This document shows positions 27,768-37,414 of a stretch of DNA of 64,000 bases, piece by piece. How positions within the stretch are numbered: position 1 is the stretch's first letter; each line of letters opens with the position of its first letter. The notes below the pieces were generated by a model. The model was not told where the DNA came from. It saw only the letters and a program-made list of their open reading frames with translations, and did no database searches. The DNA comes from Phycisphaeraceae bacterium (GTDB lineage Bacteria > Planctomycetota > Phycisphaerae > Phycisphaerales > UBA1924), in assembly GCA_019636845.1 (NCBI GenBank), contig JAHBWV010000001.1, positions 1 to 64,000 of the forward strand, in the 5' to 3' direction. A program made the translations under genes and the position numbers.

Positions 27768-30185
27768 TCACTCGTCGGTGGTGTGTTGATCCTGTTCCGG
27801 CTCGCCGGGTGAGGGCTCGAGCGGTCTGTAGGGAACGACGACGATGGACTTATAGAGCACGGATGTCGGTCGTCCGCTGGGGCTTCTGGGGGGTTCCAGC
27901 GCGGTGTACTGGAGCGTGAGGCGGGCCTCTCCGGTGACAGCACCGAGCGGAACGCGGATGGTCTCGAACTCGCGAGCGTTCGCGAAGATGTGCTCTTGGA
28001 CTCTGCGGCCGTTGACACGAACCACGATCCCCTGGCGGGGGCTTCCATTGCTCCGGCAGGTGGTGATGAGTTCGAGTTCGCGGCCGACGCCCTTGATGGT
28101 GAGAACCGTTCGGTCTCCCAATCCCCAGCGGACTTGCGGGAGGTTCCACTGGAGGTACGGGCCCTCTGGGTTGCCGAGGCCTTCGACGAGGGTCCAGCCG
28201 CGGAATCGGTCTTTGATCGAGACGCTCTCGGGCGGGTACGGATCCGTGAACATGGCGCTCGGGTCGCCGGGCACGAAGATCCAGTACTGTCCGAAGTGTG
28301 AATCGAGGACGTACGTGGTTCGGCTGGCGCGGTGGACGAGATCGCCTCCTCTGAAGGGGATCCAGAGCACAAGATCGGGAACGGGTGTTCCGGGCTTTGG
28401 CCAGGGTCCGAACATGGGAACGAAGGAGACGAACTGGGTGCGCATGCCCGCGCGCCGAATGGCACGCATCGCGAGGTACTCGTCGGGGCCGCTGTGCCCG
28501 ATGATCAGACCGATCGCGCTAGGTTTGAGTTCCTGCACGCGGCGCACCATCTGCTCGGAGAGATGACGCTGGCGTTTGATGTTCGGGGTGCCGAGGTGGA
28601 TGCGGTCCTGATAGGGGAGTGAGAAGAGTGCGTTCTCGCCGATGAGCGGGCGCCGGTGGTTCGTGAGGAGCGAGGGTGTGGCGGCGGCGAGCATCGCGAG
28701 CGCAAGCGTGAACCCCGCTGGCTTGCACCTTCCGAGCATGGGGCCGGCGACCGCGCAGAGCATGCAGGCAATCGGGATGTGCAGACGCGTGTTCCAGATC
28801 TGCCACTTCAAGAGCGCACACATGAGAACGAACGCCGCGTAGGGGAGCGAGATCGCGATCAGTCCCACCCAATTGCGATCGCGGCGCGCGATGATGATCG
28901 AGCCGGGCAGAAGGATGATCGCAAGCAGGAGATGGACCGGTCCCGCGGCTCCGTCCTCGTGCGCAGGTGTCCACGGCACGCTGAACGGGGGCGAGGCGTG
29001 GTAGGTGGTGCGCGGATCGTTGATGTCGAGGGACATGGCCTCGTGCAGACGCCGCACGGCTTGATCTGTGGCGGTTCTCAGTGACTCGATCGGCGTGCCC
29101 GCGTGGAGCGCGACGCTGCGCACAAAGACGGAGAGAATCTGGCGCGGGGCGTGGGTCTCGTTGGTGACGGCGAAGCCCCCCTTGTGGTCGGGCGGGCCGA
29201 AGGGGGCGTCGTAGACGGCGATGTTCCTCGCCCAGTATCCGGCGTTCAACGAGCAGGCGATGGCGAGCATCAGCACCCCGTGGGGGATGCTCCGGAGGCG
29301 TTGGCGGACCAGCAGAGCGACCCCGATCGTCAGGCAGATCGGTGCCGCGACGATCGTGCCCGTTCCCTTGGTGAGCATCGCGAGCCCGAGAGAGACGCCG
29401 ATCATGGCGGCCCGTTGCCAGTTGCACCGGCCCTCGCGCAGGATGCGGACAGCGCAGAGCATGAGGCAGAGGATCCAGGCCGCCAGCAGCACGTCGTTCT
29501 TCGCGTTGCTTCCCTGCATGAGCGTGGGGGGCATCGTGACGGTGGCGAATGCGGCGAGCGATTGGCCGAGGCGGGAGCCGCCGAGCTCGCGGGAGATGAG
29601 CGATGCGCCAGAAGCGCAGACAACGAGCGCGACCCATTGGACGAGGTTGTGCCAGGCGTCGGAGTCGGAGAGCGCGAGGAGGTGGACGCCGAACGACTCC
29701 GAGAGCGTGGGCATCACGAGTTGGCGAAGACTGTTCGCCGGGTAGAGATCGAGCGAGCCCTGCTGGAGCCAGCGGATCTGACGCGGCAGGTGGTACGACA
29801 GTGCGTCGGCGTTGTTGGGTGGTGTGGCGGCGGCAACGGCGAACGCGACGCCGAGCACGGCAATGGTCGCGCCAATCACGAGAGTGACCGGGATCGAGCG
29901 CGGCTCGGACGGCGCGGGGGGATCGTCGGCAGCGTGTCGGCGCAGGGCGACGAGCACACCGAGCGCGAGGATGCCGACACCCCAGAGCGTGAGCGATCCC
30001 GCGAAACCGATCCACCCGAGAAGACTGAGGATCTCTGTTCCCAGAGCGTTCCAGACGCCGGTCGCCAGGGCTCCGATGAGCAGCGACTCGCGCCGGGTGC
30101 GCCTCGGGCCGGTGAAACAGCAGCGGGCCGCGGCGGTCGCGAGCAGCAGGAACGCCGCGGGTAGTGCGCCCAGTATGAGTTGCAA
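27768..30185 (-). CDS. Large membrane protein, GT39-like glycosyltransferase
   Basis: About 805 residues. No ATG fits the 5' end; TTG at 30185 after GGGAG gives LQLILGALPAAFLLLATAAA as the first membrane helix and is my best choice. A dozen or more membrane segments fill residues 1-500, with an outside loop NNADALSYHLPRQIRWLQQG and MPTLSESFGVHLLALSDSDA of the type found in polyprenyl-phosphate-sugar transferases (GT39/ArnT-like). The last 280 residues look soluble and beta-rich. It probably glycosylates an envelope component. It is head-to-head with a polyprenol-phosphate-type glycosyltransferase gene, which could supply its donor lipid. Confidence 0.75.
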   Translation of the reverse strand: MQLILGALPAAFLLLATAAARCCFTGPRRTRRESLLIGALATGVWNALGTEILSLLGWIGFAGSLTLWGVGILALGVLVALRRHAADDPPAPSEPRSIPVTLVIGATIAVLGVAFAVAAATPPNNADALSYHLPRQIRWLQQGSLDLYPANSLRQLVMPTLSESFGVHLLALSDSDAWHNLVQWVALVVCASGASLISRELGGSRLGQSLAAFATVTMPPTLMQGSNAKNDVLLAAWILCLMLCAVRILREGRCNWQRAAMIGVSLGLAMLTKGTGTIVAAPICLTIGVALLVRQRLRSIPHGVLMLAIACSLNAGYWARNIAVYDAPFGPPDHKGGFAVTNETHAPRQILSVFVRSVALHAGTPIESLRTATDQAVRRLHEAMSLDINDPRTTYHASPPFSVPWTPAHEDGAAGPVHLLLAIILLPGSIIIARRDRNWVGLIAISLPYAAFVLMCALLKWQIWNTRLHIPIACMLCAVAGPMLGRCKPAGFTLALAMLAAATPSLLTNHRRPLIGENALFSLPYQDRIHLGTPNIKRQRHLSEQMVRRVQELKPSAIGLIIGHSGPDEYLAMRAIRRAGMRTQFVSFVPMFGPWPKPGTPVPDLVLWIPFRGGDLVHRASRTTYVLDSHFGQYWIFVPGDPSAMFTDPYPPESVSIKDRFRGWTLVEGLGNPEGPYLQWNLPQVRWGLGDRTVLTIKGVGRELELITTCRSNGSPRQGIVVRVNGRRVQEHIFANAREFETIRVPLGAVTGEARLTLQYTALEPPRSPSGRPTSVLYKSIVVVPYRPLEPSPGEPEQDQHTTDE

Positions 30186-30284
30186 GTAGGTGGCTCCCGG
30201 GGGCGCAGAGATCGCGCCGATCGAGAATGTATATAGTTCTTGCTTCGCAGCCGCCAGCGGCACGCAAGAGAGGAAGGATCCCGT

Positions 30285-31820
30285 TTGGCAGCGCACCCCA
30301 CCTATAAGGTCCTGAGCGTCCTGATGCCCGTCTACAACGAGGCGAGGACGCTCCGCCGGATTGTCGCGGCGGTCCTGAGCAGCCCGATCGATCTTGAGAT
30401 CGAGCTGGTCTGCGTGGACGACTGCAGCACCGACAACTCCTGGGCGATCCTGACCGAGCTGGCGGCCGCCGATCGGCGCATCCGCATCGTGCGCCACGCG
30501 ACCAACAAGGGGAAGGGTGCGGCGATCCGGACCGCGATCGCGAGCATGACGGGCGACATCGCGATCGTTCAGGATGCGGACCTTGAGTACGACCCGGCCG
30601 AGTATCCGGTGATGCTCGGTCCGATTCTCTCCGGGAAGGCCGACGCGGTCTTCGGCTCGCGGTTCGCTTCCTCGCCACAGCGTCGCGTGCTGCTCTACTG
30701 GCACGGGGTTGCGAACCGGTTCCTGACGTGGATCACGAATGTCCTGAACGACATCAACATCACGGACATGGAGACCTGCTACAAGGCCGTGCGTGCGGAC
30801 GTGCTGAAGCAGATCCCGCTCAAGAGCGACAGGTTCGGCATCGAGCCGGAACTGACGACACGCCTCGCACAGTGGAACCTTCGTATCTATGAGGTGCCGA
30901 TCAGTTACCACGGGCGCACGGTCGCCGAGGGGAAGAAGATCGGCCTCAAGGACGCGTTCGAGGCGCTCTGGTGCCTCGTCAAGTATCGATTCCTCGACAC
31001 GCGATTCACGACACACGACGGGTACTACATCCTCCAGAGCGTGCGCAGGGCCAAGCGGTTCAATCGCTGGATGCTGTCGCGATTCCGGCCTTATGTGGGC
31101 AATCGCGTCTGCGAGGCCGGGTGCGGCATCGGGAACTTCACCGAGCTGCTGCTCGATCGCGAGCGCCTGCACTGTCTCGACTACGACCCGTTCTACATCG
31201 AGGTGATCCGCAGGCGTTTCGGGCACATGGAGAACGTGCAGGTCGGCTGGAACGACCTGGCGAACCCGGTTGGGCTTGCGGAGCTTCGGGCCGAGCGGTT
31301 CGACACCATCATCTCGCTGAACGTTGTGGAGCACATCGAGGACGATCGCGCCGTGCTCCGTCACTTCTCCCAGATGCTGCAGCCCGGGGGCCACGCCGTG
31401 GTGCTCGTGCCCTGCCACCCGTGGCTCTACACCGTCTGCGACAAGACGCTCGGCCACTTCAGGCGGTACACGACGGAGGATCTCTCCGCCAAGTTCCGCG
31501 AGGCGGGCTTCAAGGTTGTTTCGGCGAGCCAGTTCAACCGCCTCGGCGTGCTCGGCTGGTGGGTCAGCGGTCTGATGAAGAAGCGGGAGATCTCTCCCCT
31601 GCAGATGCGCGTGTACGAGCTGCTGATGCCGCTGGCGCGACTCATGGACTGGCTCAAGATCGGGCCCGGACTGAGTCTGATCGTCGTCGGGCAGAAGCCC
31701 ATCACGACGCCGGAGGCCGAGCGGGAGCCGCCGGAGATCGTCGTCACGAAGGGGCAGATGCCCGTGGCACGCGAGCGCGATCGGGCCGAGGCGGGTTCCG
31801 TGGCATCGTCGCACGGATGA
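30285..31820 (+). CDS. Glycosyltransferase family 2 fused to a SAM-dependent methyltransferase
   Basis: 511 residues, starting at a TTG preceded by AGGAAGGA. Residues about 1-235 are a GT2 domain of the dolichol-phosphate-mannose-synthase type: [49 protein letters not shown] and FGSRF. Residues about 270-420 are a class I methyltransferase: [18 protein letters not shown] is the SAM loop, followed by [22 protein letters not shown] and [12 protein letters not shown]. The fusion suggests one polypeptide makes and methylates a polyprenyl-linked or glycan sugar. Its last 77 bp overlap the convergent neighbour. Confidence 0.9.
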   Translation: MAAHPTYKVLSVLMPVYNEARTLRRIVAAVLSSPIDLEIELVCVDDCSTDNSWAILTELAAADRRIRIVRHATNKGKGAAIRTAIASMTGDIAIVQDADLEYDPAEYPVMLGPILSGKADAVFGSRFASSPQRRVLLYWHGVANRFLTWITNVLNDINITDMETCYKAVRADVLKQIPLKSDRFGIEPELTTRLAQWNLRIYEVPISYHGRTVAEGKKIGLKDAFEALWCLVKYRFLDTRFTTHDGYYILQSVRRAKRFNRWMLSRFRPYVGNRVCEAGCGIGNFTELLLDRERLHCLDYDPFYIEVIRRRFGHMENVQVGWNDLANPVGLAELRAERFDTIISLNVVEHIEDDRAVLRHFSQMLQPGGHAVVLVPCHPWLYTVCDKTLGHFRRYTTEDLSAKFREAGFKVVSASQFNRLGVLGWWVSGLMKKREISPLQMRVYELLMPLARLMDWLKIGPGLSLIVVGQKPITTPEAEREPPEIVVTKGQMPVARERDRAEAGSVASSHG

Positions 31821-32442
31821 GAACACCCGCGATCATGCAACCGGTCAGGTTCGAGACGAGGTCCCACCCGGTGTTGACGTAGCCGCCGACGTTCGTGTTC
31901 GGGAAGATGAGCGTGGCGATGAACTCGATGATCTCGTTCATTGCCGACAGCCCCATCGAGACCATCATCGCAGCGAAGATCGGGCCGAACGTCGGAGGCA
32001 GGGACGCTCCCGGCACGAGGCCTCCCACGACGGTGCCATCCTCGCGTGCGACGCCTCCGACCGAGGCGTTGAGGGCGCGCCAGGCGACGAGCGTGCTCGT
32101 GAAGAAGCCGAAGGCGTGGACGACCTGGTCGTACTTGGGCAGGAACGCCGCGAGCCGGAGACTGTAAAGAACAGAGTGCTCTCCGGGCTCGGTGAGCCGT
32201 TCGGGAATGGGGACCGTGCCCCCCATCATGTGGGCCAGCCCCCAGATCGAGAGGCACCACAGCGAGAGCGTCGAGAGCCGGATGCGCGTGTCCAGCCACC
32301 AGACGACGCCGATGAGCGCAAGCATCACAAGCCCATAGAAGATGAACTCATGGTTCAAGGCCCGGACAGCCATCGCGGTCGCGATCGCCATGGAGAGGGC
32401 GGCGAGGATCGCCGGTCCGCGCAACGCTGGCCTTATCGTCAT
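31744..32442 (-). CDS. DUF2238/YjdF-like membrane protein
   Basis: A 232-residue protein with about six membrane helices. [26 protein letters not shown] and [20 protein letters not shown] recall the conserved Asp/His/Glu positions of the DUF2238 (YjdF) family. The function of the family is not settled; the conserved charged residues inside the membrane suggest a catalytic or ion-binding role. The 3' end overlaps the 3' end of the glycosyltransferase-methyltransferase by 77 bp in the opposite direction. The start is 20 bp from the divergent chloride channel gene. Confidence 0.75.
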   Translation of the reverse strand: MTIRPALRGPAILAALSMAIATAMAVRALNHEFIFYGLVMLALIGVVWWLDTRIRLSTLSLWCLSIWGLAHMMGGTVPIPERLTEPGEHSVLYSLRLAAFLPKYDQVVHAFGFFTSTLVAWRALNASVGGVAREDGTVVGGLVPGASLPPTFGPIFAAMMVSMGLSAMNEIIEFIATLIFPNTNVGGYVNTGWDLVSNLTGCMIAGVLIRATMPRNPPRPDRARVPRASAPS

Positions 32443-32462
32443 TCTGCTAACCTACCTCTCCG

Positions 32463-34379
32463 TTGGGTTGGGGTTGGGGCTTGCGTGTGTGGCGTCCCGG
32501 GCGGCGCATCAGGAGTGCATCGGCGATTTCTACAGATCCCAAACACCCAGGGCCGGATCGGAACCTCGGAGCACGACTGCGCTCGATCGAGCTGTCGCGC
32601 CTCTTCGACGCGATCGGGCTCGGTCGGGAGTGGTACCTGATTTTCTGCGGCGGGATCGTCGGCGCGATCACGGCCCTCGGGGCGGTGGGGTTCGCCAAGG
32701 CGCTGCACGCGACCGAGAGCGCGACGTTCGGGTTCCTCGCCAACGCGCCGCTCTGGCTCATCCCGCTCCCCCCCATACTCGGCGCACTCGTGACCGCCGC
32801 GCTGGTGCACTACCTGGCCCGAGACGCCAGCGGGCACGGCGTGCCCCAGGTGATCGAGGCGATCCACAAGCGGGGCGGTCGGATCCCGCTCAAGGTCGGT
32901 CTTGTGAAGATCGTGGCGTCGATCGCGACGGTCGGCTCGGGGGGCTCGGCGGGTGCCGAGGGGCCGATCGTGCAGATCGGCTCAACGGCGGGCAGCGTGA
33001 TGGGTCGCGGGCTTCGCGTCGGACGTGCGGACATGAGCACGCTGCTCGGCTGCGGCGCAGCAGCGGGAATCGCGTCGGTCTTCAACGCGCCGATCACCGG
33101 CGTCTTCTTCGTGCTCGAGGTGTTGCTGCGCGACTTCTCTCTGAGGACCTTCACGCCCATCGTGGTGTCGAGCGTCTTCTCGGTCGGCGTCACGCAGTCC
33201 TTGCTCGGCAAGGACGAGGCGATCTTCGGCGTCGCGCTGGCGGGGTACGGCTTCACGATCATGGAGATGCCCTCGTTCATCGCGCTCGGGATCATCTGCG
33301 CGGTGATCGGCGTGGGCTTCACGCGCATGCTCCACATGGCGGAGGATCTGTTCGCCCGACTCCGGGTCAGCCCGCTCATCCGCCCCGCGATTGGCGCCGC
33401 GATGCTGGGGCTCGTCGGCCTCGTCTGGGCGGTGTGCGTTGTCTCGCCTGATGGGAGCCACTCGGTGCCCGCGTTCTTCGGCAACGGGTACGCCACGATC
33501 AGGTCGATGGTCGATCCCGCTTCATACGGCGCAGCGCGCGCCGGGAGCGTGGTCTCCTTGTCGCTTGTCGCGATCCTCTCGCTCTGTGTGCTCAAATCCG
33601 TCGGCACGTCGCTGACGCTCGGCTCCGGAGGGTCGGGCGGGGTTTTCGCGCCATCTCTCTTTGTCGGCGCAGCGGCGGGCGGCGCGTTCGGCATGCTGCT
33701 CGAACGCGCGGGGCTGATGCCCACGGGCGGGACACCCGCCTCGTACGCGCTGGTCGGGATGGCGGCGGTGATCGCGGGGACAACCTTCGCGCCGCTCACG
33801 GCGATCCTCCTCCTGTTCGAGCTCACCCGCGAGCCAAAGGTGCTGCTGCCGGCGATGCTGGCATGCATCGTTGCGGCGGTTGTGGCCCAGCGTTGGATGC
33901 GCGACTCGATCTACACGGCACGGCTGCGCCAGTCGGGGCTGCTCCTGGGCGGAACGCGGGACCTGACGGTGATGCGCCGCGTGCATCTCTCCTCAATCAA
34001 GCTTGCGCCGCTGCCCCCGGAGCCGATCTATCCGTCGGATCCGCTGGCAAAGGTGATCGGGCTGCTCAGCGCGCATCGCGCGCCGGACTTCCCGGTGGTT
34101 GATCCCTCGGGGAAGTATCTCGGCATGGTCACGGGAGAGGACGTGCGGGCCGCGCTGATCGATCGCGAGGCGATTCCCCTGCTCCTCGTCGCCGAGCTGC
34201 TGCGAACGGACCTCCCGCTGCTCTCGCCAGAAGAAACGCTGGACACGGTGATCGATAAGTTCGCGCAGCACGATGTGGCGTGCATCTGCATCGTCGAGCC
34301 GGGAAGCGGCGTGCCGCGCGGCCTCGTCACGAGGGCCGCGGTGATGAAGCGATACCAGCAGGCGCTGAGCGAGTCCTGA
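32463..34379 (+). CDS. clcA: ClC family chloride channel/transporter with CBS domains
   Basis: About 638 residues; the exact start is unclear. TTG 32463 and GTG 32487 are both possible and neither has a good ribosome binding site. The ClC signature loops are present: GSGGSAGAEGPIVQIGS, AAAGIASVFNAPITGVFFVLE and GSGGSGGVFAPSLFVGAAAG, spread over about 11 membrane helices (residues 55-470). Two CBS domains follow (about 510-635: VIGLLSAHRAPDFPVVDPSG and EETLDTVIDKFAQHDVACIC), which usually sense adenine nucleotides. It moves chloride or another anion, by channel or H+ exchange. Confidence 0.9.
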   Translation: MGWGWGLRVWRPGRRIRSASAISTDPKHPGPDRNLGARLRSIELSRLFDAIGLGREWYLIFCGGIVGAITALGAVGFAKALHATESATFGFLANAPLWLIPLPPILGALVTAALVHYLARDASGHGVPQVIEAIHKRGGRIPLKVGLVKIVASIATVGSGGSAGAEGPIVQIGSTAGSVMGRGLRVGRADMSTLLGCGAAAGIASVFNAPITGVFFVLEVLLRDFSLRTFTPIVVSSVFSVGVTQSLLGKDEAIFGVALAGYGFTIMEMPSFIALGIICAVIGVGFTRMLHMAEDLFARLRVSPLIRPAIGAAMLGLVGLVWAVCVVSPDGSHSVPAFFGNGYATIRSMVDPASYGAARAGSVVSLSLVAILSLCVLKSVGTSLTLGSGGSGGVFAPSLFVGAAAGGAFGMLLERAGLMPTGGTPASYALVGMAAVIAGTTFAPLTAILLLFELTREPKVLLPAMLACIVAAVVAQRWMRDSIYTARLRQSGLLLGGTRDLTVMRRVHLSSIKLAPLPPEPIYPSDPLAKVIGLLSAHRAPDFPVVDPSGKYLGMVTGEDVRAALIDREAIPLLLVAELLRTDLPLLSPEETLDTVIDKFAQHDVACICIVEPGSGVPRGLVTRAAVMKRYQQALSES

Positions 34380-34407
34380 CGCCTCGCAGGAAGTTTCGAA
34401 ACCACGG

Positions 34408-35337
34408 TCACGCGGGCAGCAGCACCGGAAGAGCTCGCTCGCGAACGCTCAGCACAAGCGGTGTGTCGGCACGATCGAGCGATGCCGCCTCACCGTCGAG
34501 CTGGAAAGCACGCATGGCGTCGCCGCCCGACGATGATGAGATGCGAATCTCTCGTGCCCGGGCGCGGACGATGCGACGCGACAGGCGTGTGAGCCGGGCG
34601 AGCCCGATCGCCAGCCACGCGAGCGTGCGCGCGCTGGAGCCGCTCGGCGCGAAGAAGACGTCGAGGTGCCCGTCAGCCATGCTTGCCTCGGGAGATGGAT
34701 CGATGCCGAGCGCGTACCTGCGGCAATTGCTGACCACGACGTTGCCCCGCACGCCGTCGACGATCGTCCGCCCGTCGGCCTCGATGCGAAGCGCGCGGAT
34801 CGACGGACGCAGCAGGCACGAAACAACCGGGCGCACGTACGAGGCGTGCGAGATCGGCCCGCTGCGTCTGGCTGCCAGCGCGTGCAGCACGTCGGCATCG
34901 AAGCCGACACTGCACATGAGCGTGAAGGCCCGCTCTGGCCCGCACCCGCCGGCGCAGATGCCGGTGTCGAAGCGTTGCACGTTCCACCTCTCGATCGCAC
35001 GCACGAGCGACGCGGCATCCGGTCTCATGCCGAACTCCCGCGCGAACAGGTTCTCCGTGCCGCGCGGGATGTGGTAGAGCGGGATATTTCGCTCCTGTGC
35101 GACCGACGCCGCGGCATTGACGGTGCCGTCTCCGCCGCACGCGATGATGAGGTTTCGACCCTCGACCTCGCGCTCCCACGCCGGGCCGATGGGGACGGTG
35201 GCGGGCTCATGCCCGGCGTCGCGGAGCGCGTCGGCGATGCGCGGGCCGAGTGCGCTCGATCCCCCCTTGCCGGACGCGCTGTTCATCAGGATGAGCGGGC
35301 GCAGCCGATCGGGACGGGGCGTTCGGGAGTGGGTCAC
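34408..35337 (-). CDS. Diacylglycerol kinase family lipid kinase
   Basis: A 309-residue protein. Its GTG at 35337 overlaps the stop of truA in the sequence GTGA, so it is translationally coupled. LRPLILMNSASGKGG is the N-terminal lobe and IIACGGDGTVNAAA is the ATP-binding GGDGT motif of the DAGK_cat superfamily. IPRGTENLFAREFG is the second conserved motif, and an all-beta C-terminal lobe follows (FQLDGEAASL near the end). Relatives phosphorylate diacylglycerol or sphingosine-like lipids, so phosphatidate recycling is likely. The coupling to a tRNA-modifying enzyme is probably an accident of operon structure. Confidence 0.88.
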   Translation of the reverse strand: MTHSRTPRPDRLRPLILMNSASGKGGSSALGPRIADALRDAGHEPATVPIGPAWEREVEGRNLIIACGGDGTVNAAASVAQERNIPLYHIPRGTENLFAREFGMRPDAASLVRAIERWNVQRFDTGICAGGCGPERAFTLMCSVGFDADVLHALAARRSGPISHASYVRPVVSCLLRPSIRALRIEADGRTIVDGVRGNVVVSNCRRYALGIDPSPEASMADGHLDVFFAPSGSSARTLAWLAIGLARLTRLSRRIVRARAREIRISSSSGGDAMRAFQLDGEAASLDRADTPLVLSVRERALPVLLPA

Positions 35338-36254
35338 GACGCGCTCTCCGCGTGCGGCGGCTCGTCGCGCTGCTTGTATGTGATCCATTCAAGGCAGAGC
35401 CCGCTGGCGGGGAAGGTCGGCCCCGCGAGGCGTCGGTCGCCGGTGCGGAGCGCGTCGCGGATGCGGGCGACGTCGGCTCTCCCTCTGCCCGCATCGGCGA
35501 GCGTTCCCGCGATGATGCGCACCATGTTCCAGAGGAAACCGCTGCCGCTGATGTCGATGCGGATCCGGTCTTCGCGCGGTCGGCCCGTGTGCGCGTCGAT
35601 CGCGCGCGCGACGGTCAACGCGTGCACGGTGCGGATCGTGGACTGTCTGCCGTGGCCCGCCGCGGCGAACGCAGCGAAGTCGTGCTCGCCGACAAGCTCG
35701 GCGGCGACATCGCGCATGGGCTGGGTATCGAGCGGCTCCCAGACCTGATGGACGTAGCGTCGGTCCCACAGGGGTCGCTCGCGGGAGGCGTGGATGGTGT
35801 ACGAATACCCCTTCGCGATGCAGTCGCCGATGGGGTCGAAGTCGCCGGGCACGGAGCGGACATCGGTGACGAGGACATCGTCGGGGAGTCTGCCGTTGAT
35901 GGCGCGCCGGAGCGCGTCGGTGCCGCGCGAGAGCGGCCACCCGCTCCCCCGCGCCTGGAGCGCGGGGTCGTCCGTCGCCGTGAACGCCGCGACCTGCCCT
36001 CGCGCGTGAACGCCCGAGTCGGTGCGACTCGCGCCGAAGAGCATGACCGGCTCTCTGACAACCTCGCGGACGGCGCGCTCAACGATCGCCTGGACGGTGC
36101 GAAGGGCGACGCGCCCCGGCTCGCCGGTTTCCAGTGTCGGATCGACGTGCGCGCCCGAACCGGTGGCCTCCGCCTGTGCCGCGGGCGGCTCCTGCTTCTG
36201 CCACCCGCAGAAATCGGTGCCGTCGTACGCGATCGTGAGCATGTAGCGTGGCAT
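35334..36254 (-). CDS. truA: tRNA pseudouridine synthase A
   Basis: A 306-residue enzyme that makes pseudouridine at positions 38-40 of the tRNA anticodon arm. The catalytic Asp79 lies in FGASRTDSGVHARGQVAAF, and the N-terminal YMLTIAYDGTDFCGWQKQ and C-terminal GSGFLWNMVRIIAGTL motifs are intact. Compared with the E. coli enzyme there are about 25-30 extra residues between GWQKQ and TVQ (QEPPAAQAEATGSGAHVDPT and onward), a low-complexity insertion. ATG 36254. The lipid-kinase gene overlaps its stop codon. Confidence 0.95.
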   Translation of the reverse strand: MPRYMLTIAYDGTDFCGWQKQEPPAAQAEATGSGAHVDPTLETGEPGRVALRTVQAIVERAVREVVREPVMLFGASRTDSGVHARGQVAAFTATDDPALQARGSGWPLSRGTDALRRAINGRLPDDVLVTDVRSVPGDFDPIGDCIAKGYSYTIHASRERPLWDRRYVHQVWEPLDTQPMRDVAAELVGEHDFAAFAAAGHGRQSTIRTVHALTVARAIDAHTGRPREDRIRIDISGSGFLWNMVRIIAGTLADAGRGRADVARIRDALRTGDRRLAGPTFPASGLCLEWITYKQRDEPPHAESAS

Positions 36255-36284
36255 CGCGTTGTGGGCCCGGAGGTCGCGTGATCG

Positions 36285-36542
36285 TCAGTCTTTGGTGGGT
36301 GTGTCGAAGCCGGTGACGACAATCTGAGTCGAGCGCGTCGGCTGGCGAGTTCCTGGAGTGCGCTGGTCGGTGCTCCTGCCCGGTCCGGGAGCATCGACAC
36401 GGGTCTCGGGTCGCGAGGCATCGGCCTCGTTACCCATGGCTCTCTCGTTGTCGGCCCAGGTGTACGCCGACCTGCGGGCAAGCCACGTCCCCGCGAGGGT
36501 GAGGACGAAGAAGACGATCGTGACGATGATCACGATTTGCAT
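36285..36542 (-). CDS. Small single-pass membrane protein
   Basis: An 85-residue protein beginning MQIVIIVTIVFFVLTLAGTW, one membrane helix, followed by an Arg/Pro/Thr-rich hydrophilic tail. The ATG at 36542 places the helix at the very N-terminus; a longer form starting 13 codons earlier at a GTG cannot be excluded. It is 30 bp upstream of truA on the same strand and divergent from the sulfotransferase gene. No family recognised. Confidence 0.55.
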   Translation of the reverse strand: MQIVIIVTIVFFVLTLAGTWLARRSAYTWADNERAMGNEADASRPETRVDAPGPGRSTDQRTPGTRQPTRSTQIVVTGFDTPTKD

Positions 36543-36606
36543 GGATTCAGCATAGGCGAGCGGGGATAGAGTCTGCCCCACCCGACCGAACAGGGGATCA
36601 CGGATC

Positions 36607-37410
36607 GTGAACGCATCTCCAGCCCGCGTGCTCTGGCTGTTCTCGCTGATCCGCAGCGGCTCATCGATCGCTGCGTATTCCGCCGCCGCGCCGTGGGGAC
36701 ATGCCGTGGCGGACGAGCCGTTCGGGCCGTGGGATCGGACGGGCCCACCATACGGGTATCCGCGCGAGCAGGACGAGTTGCAGAAGATGTTCGGGGAGAG
36801 CTCGCACGAGCTGACGCCCCCTGTCGTCGCGCTTGCCGAGTCGTTGTTCTCCAGATTGGCACACGACCCGGCGCACGGGCACGCAACAGGGAGCGTGGTG
36901 GTGAAGATCCCGCATCACGTGCCGACGCCCGGGCAGGTGGCGCGGGCGTGGCCGAGCCAGAGGGCGGCGTACCTGCTTCGCAACCCGCTGCACCGACTGA
37001 ACTCGCTCTATGTGCGCGGGTGGCTCGACCCCTCACCGATCGGCCCGAACCACGACCTGGAGCAGTACCGCGCGTTCGCGCGGGTTTGGATGGCCCAGCC
37101 CGCGGGCGTACGGATCACCTATGACATGATCCGGCGCGAGCCCGCGGAGATGTACCGCAGGATCTTCATCGCGTGGCGGCTGGCGTTCACGCGCGAGCAC
37201 GTGGAGCGTGCTGTCGCCTATGCCGCAACGAACTATCACCACGCCTCGCGCGACGTCACGACGGAGCACGACACGCGTCGTGTGCTGAGCGAGTCTCGCA
37301 GCGCGTTGCCCCGCGAGGCGGTGCACGCGTACCTGGATGATCCGGAGATGCGTGAACTCTTCCGGGTCGCGGGGTGGTCACTCGATCCGCGCGCGTACCT
37401 CGCGACCTGA
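36607..37410 (+). CDS. Sulfotransferase-like protein
   Basis: A 267-residue protein starting with GTG at 36607. VLWLFSLIRSGSSIAAYS matches the PAPS phosphosulfate loop, and AAYLLRNPLHRLNSLYVRGW the 3'-phosphate motif (RNPxxRxxS-like). ITYDMIRREPAEMYRRIF is the supporting helix region, and PEMRELFRVAGW resembles the usual end. It is more divergent than the sulfotransferase at 7076 and shares little sequence with it, so the acceptors probably differ. It is alone between divergent and convergent neighbours. Confidence 0.75.
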   Translation: MNASPARVLWLFSLIRSGSSIAAYSAAAPWGHAVADEPFGPWDRTGPPYGYPREQDELQKMFGESSHELTPPVVALAESLFSRLAHDPAHGHATGSVVVKIPHHVPTPGQVARAWPSQRAAYLLRNPLHRLNSLYVRGWLDPSPIGPNHDLEQYRAFARVWMAQPAGVRITYDMIRREPAEMYRRIFIAWRLAFTREHVERAVAYAATNYHHASRDVTTEHDTRRVLSESRSALPREAVHAYLDDPEMRELFRVAGWSLDPRAYLAT

Positions 37411-37414
37411 TCGA

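Noticed and set aside
27768..31826. A 1352-residue minus-strand frame covering the glycosyltransferase fusion
   Set aside because: The upstream part is antisense to the well-supported GT2-methyltransferase gene. The real protein starts at about 30185, where the first membrane helix begins.
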